From NCBI GenBank assembly GCA_016647705.1, contig CM028328.1, forward strand, positions 248,001 through 312,000: a stretch of 64,000 nt of DNA. Reading direction: 5' to 3'. A program made the translations under genes and the position numbers. Positions 46,092-57,865 of this stretch are shown here, piece after piece. The notes beneath the pieces are model-generated. The model saw nothing but the letters and a program-made list of their open reading frames with translations. It ran no database searches and was not told the origin of the DNA. Positions within the stretch are counted from its first letter, which is position 1. The number at the start of each line of letters is the position of its first letter. Source of the stretch: Eucommia ulmoides. Taxonomy: Eukaryota; Streptophyta; Magnoliopsida; Garryales; Eucommiaceae.

Positions 46092-46442
46092 CGTTAAATT
46101 CTTGTCTCACATCGATTATTTGAAAGTTTTCACGACACTCTATAAATGAAAGAAGTTACTCCACTTAGCACCATAGGTTTTAAGTTGGAACCTCCTAATA
46201 TAATATCAAAGTCAATGTTATAAATCTCTCATTCCCTTATAGTCAAATCATCCGTGTAAGTCAAGAGTTACACATTTTTCATCGTTCTCTCTTAGTCAAA
46301 TCATTCGTATAAATCGGAGGTTGCATTTAAATGTGGATGTTAGATTTTTGTCCCACATCGATTATTTGAGAATTTCTAAGACACTATATAAATCGTAAGA
46401 GTTTCTCCACAAAACACCATATGGTTTAAAGTCAGAATTTTC
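46092..46442 (+). mobile_element. TRIM (miniature LTR retroelement)
   Basis: Two direct repeats of about 104 bp start at 46,092 and 46,338 and share TTCTTGTCTCACATCGATTA (TTTTTGTCCCACATCGATTA in the second), CACTxTATAAAT, TxxCTCCACxxAxCACCATA and TTTAAAGT/TTTTAAGTT. TCCCACATCG is a common plant TRIM/LTR hallmark. Right after the first repeat, TAATATCAAAGTC (46,201-46,213) resembles the initiator-Met primer site TGGTATCAGAGC. Internal region is about 140 bp and non-coding. Confidence 0.7.
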
Positions 46443-46614
46443 TTTTAAAAAAATAGTAGTTAATCTAACTTGTAAAATATTACATAATACATGCGATTTG
46501 TAATATGTAATTAATGTTATATTTATACATATAATTAATTTAGAGAATTAAATTAAAATTTATATGTTTTAAAAAAGGGGGGGAGGAAAAGTAGCGAAAG
46601 GTGGAGGCAGAAAT

Positions 46615-46627
46615 TGACGTCACGTGG
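46615..46627 (+). promoter_or_regulatory. Combined TGACGTCA / CACGTGG bZIP site
   Basis: TGACGTCACGTGG joins the palindrome TGACGTCA with a G-box/ABRE core ACGTGG, a strong consensus for plant bZIP factors. No gene was found within 2 kb on either strand, so its target is unknown. Confidence 0.45.
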
Positions 46628-47301
46628 TATGAGGTTTTGTTAATGCCGGTCATAAAGCGACAGAAGGTCCGGATCTGGTGGCGGGGCCCATAAAGGTGCC
46701 TAATTTAACACTACACAACAGACGACGACGTGAATCAACACATAAATAGTAACTAATTAAATAATAAATAGAGAAGAGTGGTGGTGGGACCACGCACCCC
46801 CCCATTAGTGGTCTGGTCCGGTCCCATCTCTCAGACGTGATTCCCATTTAATGAAATTGGCTCCTTTGGTTGGACTACTTTTAACCCATTACTTTTACCT
46901 CCTCTCCTCTCCTGCAGTGCCAGTGCCGGTGCCGGTGACTCCTTCTATTTATTTATTTATTTATTTTTTAAAATCAGAAAATGATGGTAGTTGTCTAATC
47001 CAAACAAATCCGGAAAAAAGCTCCAGATTCCTATATTACCCCTCTTCACAAAACACCAAAAACACATACGTCCTCCTCAAGTTACGTTCTTTTCCGTCCT
47101 TCAAGCTATTCTCCTTTTTTTTTTTTTTTCCTTTTTTTTCAAAACCTTTTTTTTTTTTTTTTTTCCGGGGTATTTCTACATTATGATCGACGAAAACTAA
47201 TCCCTCGAAATACTGTCGGACACAAAAAAATTGGACACTTCTCTCAACAAAATACTTTTTATTCACAATCCTCCAAGTTCGTTTCCTGGAGTTTTTGCTT
47301 A

Positions 47302-47460
47302 AAGCAACGTTTGGTTAGTGTTTCTATTTTTCTCAACCCAATTGGAATGGATTGGGTTGAGTTGAAAATTTTATTTTTTACCGGAAATAGAATTGCGTTT
47401 GGTAACGACAATTTTTTTTTTTTTTTTGTGCTGATAACATAATCGCGTTTGGTAACATAT
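47302..47460. mobile_element. Truncated MITE end
   Basis: GTTTGGTTAGTGTTTC, CTCAACCCAATTGGAATG and GCGTTTGGTAACGACAAT match the left third of the 45.5-kb element; the GC core and right end are missing. Confidence 0.6.
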
Positions 47461-47807
47461 TGTTACCCAAACCCTCAAGAAGCAACACCCAAATTACCTA
47501 GACCATCAACAAAAGAAAAATGCCTAAGTTTAAAGAAAAAGAGAAGCAGCCATGGCAAATAAACCAAAGGAAGAACAATTACAACCATCTTTGATTTCTT
47601 GATCGAAATTGAAAATAGAAATCTATTCTCTTTTTTTTTTTTTTTTTTCAAACATCGTCTCTATCTTTTTTCTCGGGTTCTCGGCGAAAATTAATCTCTC
47701 GAGATACTGTCGAGTACAAGAAGCGGGATACCTCTCCCAACAAAACATTTTCCATTCACAATTCCCAAGATTCGATCCCTTAAGGTGTTGCTTAAGGTGC
47801 CTAAACC

Positions 47808-47810
<3 letters not shown>

Positions 47811-47841
<31 letters not shown>
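47811..47841. repeat. (TA)n microsatellite
   Basis: About 15 TA units. The surrounding 47.5-49.5 kb is AT-rich with T-runs and no gene I can support. Confidence 0.85.
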
Positions 47842-47844
<3 letters not shown>

Positions 47845-48185
47845 AATACATATAATCTGTTGGGCAAGCAATCTTTTCTATCTTTTCACACAAGATTGTA
47901 TATAATTTAATTTCGACATCGCCTCAATAAATTTGTTGATACCCACAAATACAATTACATTGCCACGCAAATTATAATAAACAAACGTGATTTTTGGATC
48001 ATCCTCTCCCTCATGACTCATGAGTGACGACTCTGACCCACAAAAAAAAATGACTTTTTTTTGAAAAAAAAAAAAAAAAACACTCTTTTGATAAGTTCAT
48101 CACGTGATGATCACGTATATCAGAACCCAAAACCCAAGTTCATTGCATTTGACCCGGCTTACATTAGAAAACAATAAATAAAAAA

Positions 48186-48214
48186 GGAGGGGAGGGGAGG
48201 GGAGGGGAGGGGCG
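48186..48214 (+). repeat. GGGGA tandem repeat, G-quadruplex candidate
   Basis: Five to six GGGGA units in a row (AGGGGAGGGG...) meet the simple G3+N1-7 quadruplex pattern. A second G-rich run, GGGGAT repeated, lies at 48,923-48,950. Confidence 0.7.
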
Positions 48215-49516
48215 TTAGGTGCGGCTGAGCAATCCCTGGATTTCCGGCAACAAATGCCACCACCTTCCCTATTCCTAAATCCAAGTCACAATCGGCGGTG
48301 CATTATCAAGATTCATACACAATTGCTGACTTCTCCCCATCAACACCTAATTTGCTTAAAATAAGGAACTCCATTTTATCACCTCCAATTTAATATTGTA
48401 TTCATTCTACAGTTTTTTATTTTCATTAAAATACATTAACTATTTTTTTATTCAATTTTAAATTTTACAAATTATTATCCACCCAATCTATCTATTCAAT
48501 ACAGGTCCAAATTCACTATATTTTATTACATAAAAAATTACTGTAATTTTAAATTTTTAATCCATCAACTCAAAAATTAAAAAAATAATTGTTAATTAGT
48601 CCCAAACAACAAATATAATATGCTAGTAGTCGCATTTAAAACACAATTGATTTTCGCTTACGTATTAGTTTTACATGGAACCATGTGAGAGTACAAAGCG
48701 AATATTGGGTTTTATGATAGAAGACTTTTCTAATTAAATTTATGAATTATTTATGAAAAATGTTGAAATTGGCTAAAATTAGAAGGTTATAATTGAAATT
48801 GAATATAATTTCGAGCAATAATGGGTTAGATGAGGAGGTTGAGGGTATGGTCCCATTTGCAGCTAGAAAGAGGGGGTGAGGGGGGAAGGCGTCAAGCTTT
48901 TTTGATGTTAACCCACAAATGGATGGGGATGGGGATGGGGATTGGGATGGACCGGTGCGTTTCTAATGCTCCGTCCTAAGTACGCAACGTCGCTCGTACA
49001 ACTTCAGCCATCTTTTCTTTTGTCCTATTTCCCCACTTTTGGCGCCACTCTATTTTCTACAGTCCTTTGCGTTTTTCATGTGAGCCCACGCTTTTTGCCC
49101 TTTTGTTTTTTCCCCCCACCCCACCCCCGTTAAAAGATATAAAATTAAGTAAAGTACTGCCACGACAAGACTCCGGTAAAGTGGACACCCACTCACTGAT
49201 TCCAACAGCGACATTTGCGCGAGTCCTACGTGTCAGACTTTACACTGCACGTGTCCTTTTCGCACCTTAACGCGTACCCTCCACGCATGTTGACCAAATC
49301 TATAACATCGCATAAACAGTAAAAATAAAATAAACGAATACATTTTTCATTTTTTTGTTTTTTTTAAAAAAAAAACAATAATTACAGTCAGGGCAAAGGA
49401 GGGCACAGCTACACAGAATCAGGCCTCTGCCAAATTTGATTCTTCAATTTTCTTTTTTTTTTTTTTTTTTTTGACTACTATTATCTGTGCTACTGCATTT
49501 TCCTTTTTTACCTGTT

Positions 49517-50742
49517 TTAGGAAGACAAATTAACGTGAACACTGGCGGTTTTGGCGGATTTACAGACGGGACAAGTGTGGACCGACGATCCGCACACAGT
49601 GCAGAGGCAGAGATGCCTGCACGGCAGCAGTAACACGCACGACTCTTTCTTCCCGCAGTTCCTGCACCACCTTTTACTGCTCCCGCATCCGCCATTAATG
49701 CCACCGGCGGTATAATCCTCGCCGTCCGCCACTTTCCCGACCTCTCCCCGTTTCTCATCGTCGAAATTGCTTCCGCAGCACGACTCCGCGTCGTCCGTCA
49801 ATTCCGCATCGCCGTTGCGGTGGCGACGATCGTCCTGAACCTGCGCCAACACTTGTTCCAGGTTACTTCTCAGCACGTTGGCTGTGGCCTCGTTAGTTTG
49901 AGCTAAATCTCTCCATATCTGGTTCTCTATGCACAGGGACTTCACTTTCTCTTCCAGAGCCCAATTCAACTTGCCAATCTTCTCAATTTCTTCTTCCTTG
50001 GCTTTTAATTTCTTCATGAAGCCTCCTTCCACAGCCGCTATAATCCTTCTCGAATGTCTTGTTCGTTGTTCATCGATTTCCAATCTCACCTTCTCCGTCT
50101 GTAACGTACACATGTAAAATTGATTCAAAAAACGCATCGAATTATTAAAATAAACCTAATCCGCAACGCAAGCAATTATTCATATAAAGCAACGCAGGAA
50201 CGAGAGATGAAGAGAATTTAAACGTACATGTTCGGAGATGAACTGATCTATCTCAGATTGCTGTTTCCGGATCTGCAACGAAATGTCCTCGCCTAGAAAA
50301 GTGAAAGGACCGCCGCGATTCACATGCATCTGATTCTGAGCGCCCTGGAATGAGAGCAAGGGATTGATCGGCTCCCTCGACCGTTTCCTCGAAACCGGAA
50401 GAGCGTAGGTGAGGCCACTGTCGGACTTCATCGGAGTCTTAACCTGAATCGAATCCGTCAACACGGAGCCGTACATCGGGAACAGAGACTCCGCCGTTGT
50501 CACCGACAACGGAGGCACTCCGTATCCCATCGGAGCAACACCTGAATTCCCATTTCTATCGAAGGCATCCATTATTTCTCTGCAAATTCAAAACAAAACA
50601 AAACAAAACAACGCGAATAAGCCACAAAAGAGGAGGAAGAAGAAGAAGAAGAAACTGGAGGAAGGGAAGGGGGAGGAATAAACTACCTGTGGCCTAGAAA
50701 TTGGGGAGGGAAAAGAGTAAGATGCCGAGCTTCAACAGCCAT
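49517..50742 (-). CDS. BOI-related RING E3 ubiquitin ligase, three exons
   Basis: Exons in transcript order are 50742-50687, 50579-50228 and 50098-49517, giving 329 aa. The short first exon encodes MAVEARHLTLFPPQFLGH, the usual start of this family, and splices in phase to REIMDAFDRNGN. Exon 2 carries SRKRSREPI and ends ISEH. Exon 3 continues as a coiled coil (TEKVRLEIDEQRTRHSRRII... ENQIWRDLAQTNEATANVLR). The C-terminal RING finger has CRNC...C-RH-LC-C-VC...CPVC. BOI and BRG proteins ubiquitinate substrates such as MYB108/BOS1 and bind DELLA proteins, limiting cell death and gibberellin responses; they are mostly nuclear. A (GAAGAA)n stretch lies in intron 1 (on the plus strand at 50,633-50,655). 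All exon phases agree. Confidence 0.93.
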
Positions 50743-52291
50743 AGAAGTATATATGACAGCCTGCCTTTACTGGTTTAAGATTGAGAAGATAAAGAGGAAG
50801 AAAATGCATGCAAATGAGAGAGAGAGCGTTGGGAAATGCCGTATGGACTGGTGGGGTTTATTGAGGGTTCTGTTAGAGAGAGGAGAGAGAGACCGCCAAT
50901 TTACAAAAGGAGTTTGTTTCGGAGAAAGAGACTACATATAGACGTCGATTTGTTTGTATCGACTTTTATCTATTGGAAAAATTACACTTTTGCCCCTCAA
51001 AATATGGTACGTCATTACTAAATTATACATTTTATCTCTTAAATTTCACATTTAATGATTTTGGACGAAAAATAAATTGCGCTCAGTACGTGATTTTCTA
51101 ATTATGATATTTTAGTCATTTGTCACTGCACTAAACGCTAAGACGTTTTTCCTAAATATTTTCCTGAAATGAAAAAGAGAAGTCTAAAATCATTGATAGA
51201 AGATAAAATTCTGTTTGTGGGTGTTTTATATTTTATTTTTTTCACAGTCGGTCCTAACTCCCAAGTCCGAGTAAAGAAGAAGGGTTGCGTTAGTTAGCTG
51301 ATAGCCAATGTAAAATTTTACTATAATTTTTAGGCTTAACTGTGGGAGATAACTTTTTAGGTACAGTTAAGTGATAAAATGACAAAAATATCCCCATTAG
51401 AAGTTATGTATTGAGCGTAACTCATTTTTTGCCAAAAAAATTGACAACGTTTCAACTTTATGGGATTAAAACAAATGTAAAATTTAGGTGTACATAGACA
51501 CCTATCCCATATTATAGGGAGAAAAAATGTAATATTCCCTATGTCCTATTTATGGGGTGTTTAATTGAATACCGAAAATGCCCTTTATCTTTTAAGTCGA
51601 ACCGTGTTCCTCGATTATTCAACAGTGAGAGCCGGCCGGTCCGTGAATTTGTGGTGAGAGTAGGGGCTATTTTATTCTCTGTCTAGATTATAGAAATCTC
51701 TAATTGTGGGGGCCACTTAGCACGTGCGGAGATGGCTGAGAGACTTTGTCTCTAACCTTGTTACTAAATATGCCGCCACGTGTGAAGACCGTAGATTACC
51801 ATTTTCAACATTTTATTCAAGCTTAATTTGGAAAATCTATTTAAATTAATGCCGATTTGACAATATTAAATTTTTATTTACACCAAAATTTTCTTATTTA
51901 TGTTTAAATTTTTATGATTGTTTATATTTTCTTTTTATAAATATTGACTAAATCTTGGGAATTGTATTTATAATTTATAATTTTCATTTTTTTTTGGTTC
52001 AAATAAAATTTTCTATCTTTTATTCCATATCAATTACATATCAATTAGGTTGAATTGAATTCATCTATTTGACTGGACTAAATGTTAAATTTATATTTAA
52101 TCATAATTAAGGTAATTTATTTGATAAAAAATGAAAATTAAATTAGTAATAACTAAATAAACTATGGAGTTATTGTATAATTTTTAATAACTCGTTGTCA
52201 CGAACCGTTTAATGTCAAAAGGAACAAAGATACTAGTTAAAGGATTATATCGCTATTAATTGGATTTTTATTTTTATTTTTTAACTCAAAA
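50743..52291. other. BOI-like promoter side and intergenic
   Basis: The stretch to about 51,000 holds (GA)n-rich leader or promoter sequence of the BOI-like gene; the rest is AT-rich. An ACGTGTGAAG motif near 51,778 and CACGTGCGG near 51,721 are single ACGT cores. No gene seen. Confidence 0.45.
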
Positions 52292-52490
52292 AGTGTTAGT
52301 TCGGTTGGTAAGAGGATGTGTTCTCTTTCCATCTCAACTAGAGTTCAATTTTTCTAAAGAGAACTGGATGAATTAAATTTTGAATTTAATCCTGAATGCA
52401 CCAGTTTAATATGAGAGAGTGCGACATTAAGATCGTCCGGAAAAGTGATTAATCGAGATATGCGTAAGTTGATTTGGTCACACATCACGT
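52292..52490 (+). mobile_element. tRNA-derived SINE
   Basis: GTGTTAGTTCGGTTGGTAAG resembles an A box region and CTAGAGTTCAATTTT a degenerate B box about 45 bp later, as in Pol III SINEs. The 3' part AAGATCGTCCGGAAAAGTGA, then AATCGAGATATGCGTAAG recurs at 1,950-2,010 and 22,520-22,550. Not the Au family. Confidence 0.6.
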
Positions 52491-52942
52491 AAAATGCCCA
52501 AAAAAAAGTATATTTTTTTTTTCTTTTTCACATTTTTTGATAAAATTTTATTATTCGCAAAAGGCATCAGGGCTTTTAGTTAAAATTGCAATTAATTAAT
52601 AAGAACAAATTTCGAAATCATGTGATTATTGATATGAAATGGTTGGACTATTGACTTAGTTGTTGTTTACGAAACCAATGTCAATTAGCTTAAGTATATG
52701 TGCTCATACTTAGTTATTCTCAAGAAGCTAACTTAGCTACTATTATTTTTGTCTCTTTATTAATTGATTTTAGCATCCTCTAATCCAATGTATTAACCCA
52801 ATCCTTTTTTTTTAACACGGCACCTTGATCTTATCGTCCAGTCAAGAGCATGAGTACGCTAATCAAAAGCATATGGACACTTGTAATTATTATCGCACAC
52901 ATTTATGTGTCGATTTTTTTAAAAAATATATGTGGGTGTTCT

Positions 52943-53172
52943 ACACTTTATACCCCTGAAGTTTGACTACTATCTCACTTTGGTCCTTATGTTTACAATT
53001 TGAACACATGAAATTTCCTAACACGTGATTGTTTGCGATAAAAAATCATAACGGGTTTGAATAACTTGGAGTGAAGTGGGATGATTAACAATTTTCAGGG
53101 TGTTGTGTGTTCAAAATGATACTAGAGGGGCCAAAATGACATAAAGGTCAAACTTTAAGGGTACAAAGTGTC
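52943..53172. mobile_element. Small MITE with ACACTTTxTACCCCT ends
   Basis: The left end ACACTTTATACCCCTGAAGT and the right end, inverse of GACACTTTGTACCCTTAAAG, form terminal inverted repeats of about 40 bp (both continue TTTGAC and TTTGGxCC). The element is 230 bp. Same family as 11,122-11,376. Confidence 0.65.
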
Positions 53173-55142
53173 GAAAGTATATATATTTAAAGATGCATTA
53201 ACTTATGGATTGGGATTTGATCCTTTCAAGGTAATCTTTTGTTCAGATTAAAATCCAAGCAATGCACCTTTTTTTAATATTTAATTGGAGCATAAAAATA
53301 TGCAAAGCCATCTTAGAAAGAAGAAACTCCAATTAAGGAGACAAGTAGATGGCACCACCTGTTAGTATCCCCATTAAATTAACCTGTCCTATGTGGAGAC
53401 ATTGTTGTAATAATTAAACATTTTCTATTTAGTCCTTAGAAACTCAGACACCCACATGGTTAGGTTACTTTAAAATGAGGATCTAGTGGTACAAAATAAT
53501 AATTTTTACTAAGCTAACCCGTACAGACAACATGGTCATACTGTATTTAAATAAATACCACAGCGACCCGTTATTCGCAGGCCATGAGCCTTCTGACCTT
53601 GCTTTCGAATATATACCATGTATTTAAAAGATTTTTTTTTTTTTTAGCGTTACATGTTCGAGATCTTTTAAAAAAAAAAAAGGGTTGTAATTGATAAAGT
53701 AAAAGAGAAAAAAGTGGGAACAAAAAAAAAAAGAAAAAAAAAGTGAGAGAAAAGAGTGACTAAATGTATTATTAATGGATTGAAAGATTGTGAATTTGGA
53801 AAGCAAAGAATGGTAGCGAAAGGGAAGATGGGAGGTCATGTGTTTCTGTGCTTTTTCCCTCCCCTTTAAGGCCTGCACAAGTTAGGCGTAATTTCCCTTT
53901 CTTTTCCTTTTCTTTACATTCAACCTAAAGTGGCATTGCTTATTGCTTCTTATTATATCCAGCATGTGATATCATCTCACTTTCACTCCCTCTCTCCTAT
54001 AATCTAATGCGCGCGCACACACACACATATATATATGGTATATACACGAGTATTCCCACACCCACATAGTGTGTGAGACTAATCTCGTTTGGAATGCGAA
54101 TGCTTTTCTGCAGGATTTAGTTTGAACCTAATCTTGCAAAAGTTCTTTAACTACTTTAACTCGAGCAAAACTAACCACTTAAGTTACACCATGTTGGTAT
54201 ATATATATATATATATAAAAGAGAGATATAAAAAAGGTTACAGTGGGTGGGTCTGACAGATTCAAAGATATGGTTAAATATCCTTGTTGTGGATGTGATG
54301 AATGAGATTCCCAAAAGAGGAGAGGAAAAATGGGGTGAGGACCCCACCCACCACCACATTGAGATTGAGCCAAACCCAACTCTAAAATGAGATCATAAGT
54401 GGTTCTATCAACTCAGTTGGAAAGTTGATTCCTTACCTTGGGTGGTGGTGGTGGTGGTGGTCTGAATTCTTCAACGCTCATTATTATTATCTATTTCTTC
54501 AAGTGAAAGCATACCTTACTTTCTCTGTTTTTTAAATATCTAGACATCTGTTGCCCAATGTGACCGTTGAACTCGGCCTCAGCCTCAGCTTAGCTGCCTG
54601 CCTTGAAGGGAAAGGGATATTTCTTGAGGGGTCGCTCCCCCTTTTCATCTCTCCAAGGACAATAATCACTCCCATCTTCCTCATCTTTACTCCTACTAAA
54701 CTGTACGTTTTTTGTCTTCATATTACAGTATCCTAGGGTTGCTCAGATGACCCATTCAAGGCATCTTTGGGAAAACGCAATAGAACAAAATCATATCAAA
54801 TTTAGAATATGCAAGGAAAACTAAACGGCACCAAACTGATATTGTTCAGAAGAGGTTTCTCTGTTGAATCAAGCACGGTTATAGTCTAACCAAAGATAAA
54901 CGAGCAGTGTCTCGCTGTTGTTGGGTTTAGTCGAGTATTTTGCATGGCGAAGCAGACAAAATTTGTTCCAAAATGAACATAAGAATTTTCTTTTAACCAA
55001 GGCGAGGCATCGAATAATCAAGTTAAGTTCAAATTGGAAATAAATGCTTTTTCTCAGATCTAAACACGGTCAATAAACATCATAATTTTGATAAATTATT
55101 ACTCCCCGAAATGAATCCTAGTATGCAAACTGGACAAATTAT
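53173..55142. other. Intergenic, no gene seen
   Basis: Contains T-runs at 53,632-53,645, a (TA)n run at 54,195-54,217 and a (GGT)n run at 54,440-54,461. Several GC-normal patches (for example 54,560-54,640) have no recognisable protein or RNA product. Confidence 0.5.
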
Positions 55143-55491
55143 TGGGTAGCATTTGGATGCACGGAATTGAAGCAATGTATTTGGAATTCAAAATGAACAC
55201 ATAAATTTTCAGATTTTTACATATATTTCTTTCTGGTCCAATTTCAATAAGTTTACATGTGATCATTTCCCATTCAAATTCTGTGCTACCAAATGCTGCC
55301 AGAAAACGATGTCTTTTCCCGGATGAAATGAAAACCCATTCAAGAAAAGATATCTGGCCATAAAAGGGGATTCCATGGAAACAATATGCTACTGTTGAAA
55401 CATGGACAAACTGAAATCTTAGATCAAAACACTATGTGTGGATGATATGAACTACTTAAACAAGACTCTGTGCTACCAAATGCTCCCTTAA
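55143..55491. mobile_element. MITE or paired MITE ends
   Basis: GGGTAGCATTTGGATGCACGG on the left is the inverse of CTGTGCTACCAAATGCTGCC at 55,285-55,305, and again of CTGTGCTACCAAATGCTCCC at 55,470-55,491. A TTA lies at each outer boundary. This could be one 349-bp element with an inner end copy, or a short element beside a solo end. Confidence 0.5.
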
Positions 55492-56068
55492 GGGCATTTT
55501 TCAACCCTTACCCCCAACAAAATAGAGATAATTTCTCTATCTTCAATGATGTCATAAGCTTATATCTTTGTTCTAATTGGATGTCAGTTCAGAAAAGGGT
55601 TAGTAGTTTCATGTAGCTTTTATTTGAAGACATGAATATGGAACACCACACTTGTCTACCCTAATAGAGTTCTTGCCCTTCACACCCATGAATCAGAAGC
55701 TGCCATTTTCTTGCCAAATTACCATAGAAGGGGCTTCAAATTTGACAACTTTGGACCATAATGGATTTACATGAGATTTATTGGATCTGAATATCTTTCC
55801 AGATACAAATATGATACAAATTTTTAAGGTAACAATAGCTCATGGTCGGAAAAATCATCAATCATTCAACAATGCTAAACTAAAGATCAATATAAAAAAT
55901 GAATACAAATTTCACATGAACCAAAATCACCCAATATTCATTCAACTGATAAATCACTGTATCTAACAAAATCTCGGCAAAAATCTCATAAACTGAGTTC
56001 AATCGACTACATACTCAAATAAATAATTGAAAAATAGAAATCGAAGCTAACCAACAAAAGATTCAACC

Positions 56069-56476
56069 TTAGAATCTGAGCTTGGTGAAGAACCACCTGT
56101 TCTTCCCAGTTTTAAACCTCTCTTCGAGCCGAGCCTTGGTCTCTTTGGAAGCAGTGACCTTCTTGTCCCGCGTCTGGAGGGCATCGACATTGATAACATC
56201 CTTAAGGTCGACATCTAGCGTGTATCGAGTCGGCATGATGTGGTTGTAGTTCATGAGCTTGATGAATGCCTTCACTCGCGATTTCTTCGCTGTTTTTTTG
56301 GCCGAATCCTTGCGGATCACTTTCGACGGATACTTGGCTATGCCCGCCACAAGGCAGTGCCCGTAGGGGCGATCGCGAGTGCCGTCGTCAAACGATCGGA
56401 TGATCACCGCCTTCCGACCTGCGTAGCGGCCCTGCAGGAGGATTACGGCCTTGTTTGGCTTCAGAAACTTCACCAT
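56069..56476 (-). CDS. RPL27: 60S ribosomal protein eL27
   Basis: Intronless 135-aa protein, exactly the plant eL27 length. It begins [20 protein letters not shown] (KOW-type fold), continues [16 protein letters not shown] and [20 protein letters not shown], and ends [13 protein letters not shown]. eL27 is part of the cytosolic large ribosomal subunit. An in-frame ATG 10 codons upstream (56,506) is rejected because MVKF is the conserved family start. On the minus strand a TATAAAAA box (56,521-56,528) precedes a short leader, and telo-box-like AAACCTAG lies slightly upstream, as in many ribosomal protein promoters. The frame is intact. Confidence 0.97.
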   Translation of the reverse strand: MVKFLKPNKAVILLQGRYAGRKAVIIRSFDDGTRDRPYGHCLVAGIAKYPSKVIRKDSAKKTAKKSRVKAFIKLMNYNHIMPTRYTLDVDLKDVINVDALQTRDKKVTASKETKARLEERFKTGKNRWFFTKLRF

Positions 56477-56693
56477 TTTTAGCTGCTCTTCGGGAAACGG
56501 AAGCAAACCTAGAATTCGAGTTTTTATAGTAAAGTCAAAACTTCTTCTGAAAACCTAGAAAAAATTATATTTTACACCCCCAACTTAATGCCCATAACAT
56601 TTTACCCCAAACTATTTTTTCCCTCCCCAACAAAACTTGCTTTTACGTCAAGTTCAAATGGAAGTGCAAGCTCAAAATACTTACGGCTCGTTT

Positions 56694-57435
56694 GGCTAGA
56701 CGGAATAGAATGAGGGTGAAATGGAATGAAAGAAGTAATAGAATGAGAGAAGGAATGGAATGAAATTGTCAGTGGAATCGCTATTCCATTCTCTTGTTTG
56801 GTTGGTATGGAATGAGAGAAGGAATGAAATAGTGAAATATAGTAGAATTCCCATTATGCCCTTATTACAAAATTTTATTATATTTCACTATTCCATTTTT
56901 TTTTCCTCATTTTATTATATTTCACTATTCCATTCAATTTTAAGTTTTTGTTATCTAATTTATGTTTTTGTTTTCAATTTTCAGTTTTTATTCTCAATTT
57001 TCAGTTTCCGTTCTCAAATTTCTGTTATCTAAATTTCTGTTTTTGTTCTCAATTTTCTGTTATCAATTTTCTATTTTTGTTCTTAATTTTCATTTTTTGT
57101 TCTCAAATTTCAGTTTCTGTTCTTAATTTTTTGTTCTCAATTTCTGTTTCTATTCCCAATTTTTTGTTCTCTAATTTTTGTTTCTGTTTTTAATTTTTTA
57201 TTTTTGTTCTAAATTTTCAAGAGCTTAAATACAAGGGCTATTATGTAATTTAAGATATTGATTCTATTGGGTTGGAATCCCATTACACCCTATCTCAAAT
57301 AGAATCACATTCCACCCTATTTCATTACAATGGAATCACTTTTGCGATTCCATTGGAAAACCAAACAACGGAATAGGAATCGAGGGTCGAATGCGATTCC
57401 ATTCCGCTCCCGATTCCATCCAACCAAACATGCTG
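56694..57435. mobile_element. MITE with TTA target duplication and internal CAATTTT repeats
   Basis: Ends CGGCTCGTTTGGCTAGACGG and the inverse of CAGCATGTTTGGTTGGATGG lie between TTA (56,691-56,693) and TTA (57,436-57,438). GGAATAGAATG/CCATTCCGCTCC subterminal blocks are inverted. The interior (56,930-57,215) is a degenerate repeat of TTxTGTTCTCAATTTTC units of about 20 bp. The element is 742 bp and lies just upstream of the eL27 promoter. Confidence 0.75.
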
Positions 57436-57654
57436 TTAGATTGCCATGACAAAATTTATAAGAGGAAGTAATGATTTTATGTTGTTATGTTGTACAATTC
57501 TATTTAATTCGGATTCTGTGTATAATATAAATTAAATTTATATAATGCGAAACGCAAAAACAGAAACTAAGAGCACTGATCAAAGGGCACCGTCACTTCT
57601 GCTAAGGTCAAACTATTCATTTCATCCGAGAGTGACTCAAGCTACTTAAGGTTC

Positions 57655-57865
57655 ACTCCAATATCTATTCCTTTTCTTGCAAAGAAGTTTGCATTTGTTG
57701 TTTTTCCTGGAGCAAATTGCAACTTTTAGTTGTTTATCTCCAGACATCTTTCATAGTTCTCGATCCATGGCTTGAAACGGTGTGTTTTTTGGCAATTTTT
57801 CAAGATAAGAGACACTGCTTTTGCCAAGTCCTATTCAACCACCACTCCAAGGAATTCTCTTCCTG
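57655..57865. repeat. Uninterrupted copy of the 37-kb dispersed repeat
   Basis: Continuous sequence TTTTTCCTGGAGCAAATTGC ... AAGATAAGAGACAC ... ACCACTCCA matches the two halves at 37,027-37,115 and 37,520-37,625 and so shows the site without the MITE (junction near 57,738-57,746). Confidence 0.65.

Noticed and set aside
46851..47186. 111-aa frame with a signal-peptide-like start
   Set aside because: It quickly becomes Pro-Val and Phe runs from repeats and T-runs; no homology recognised and no splice support.
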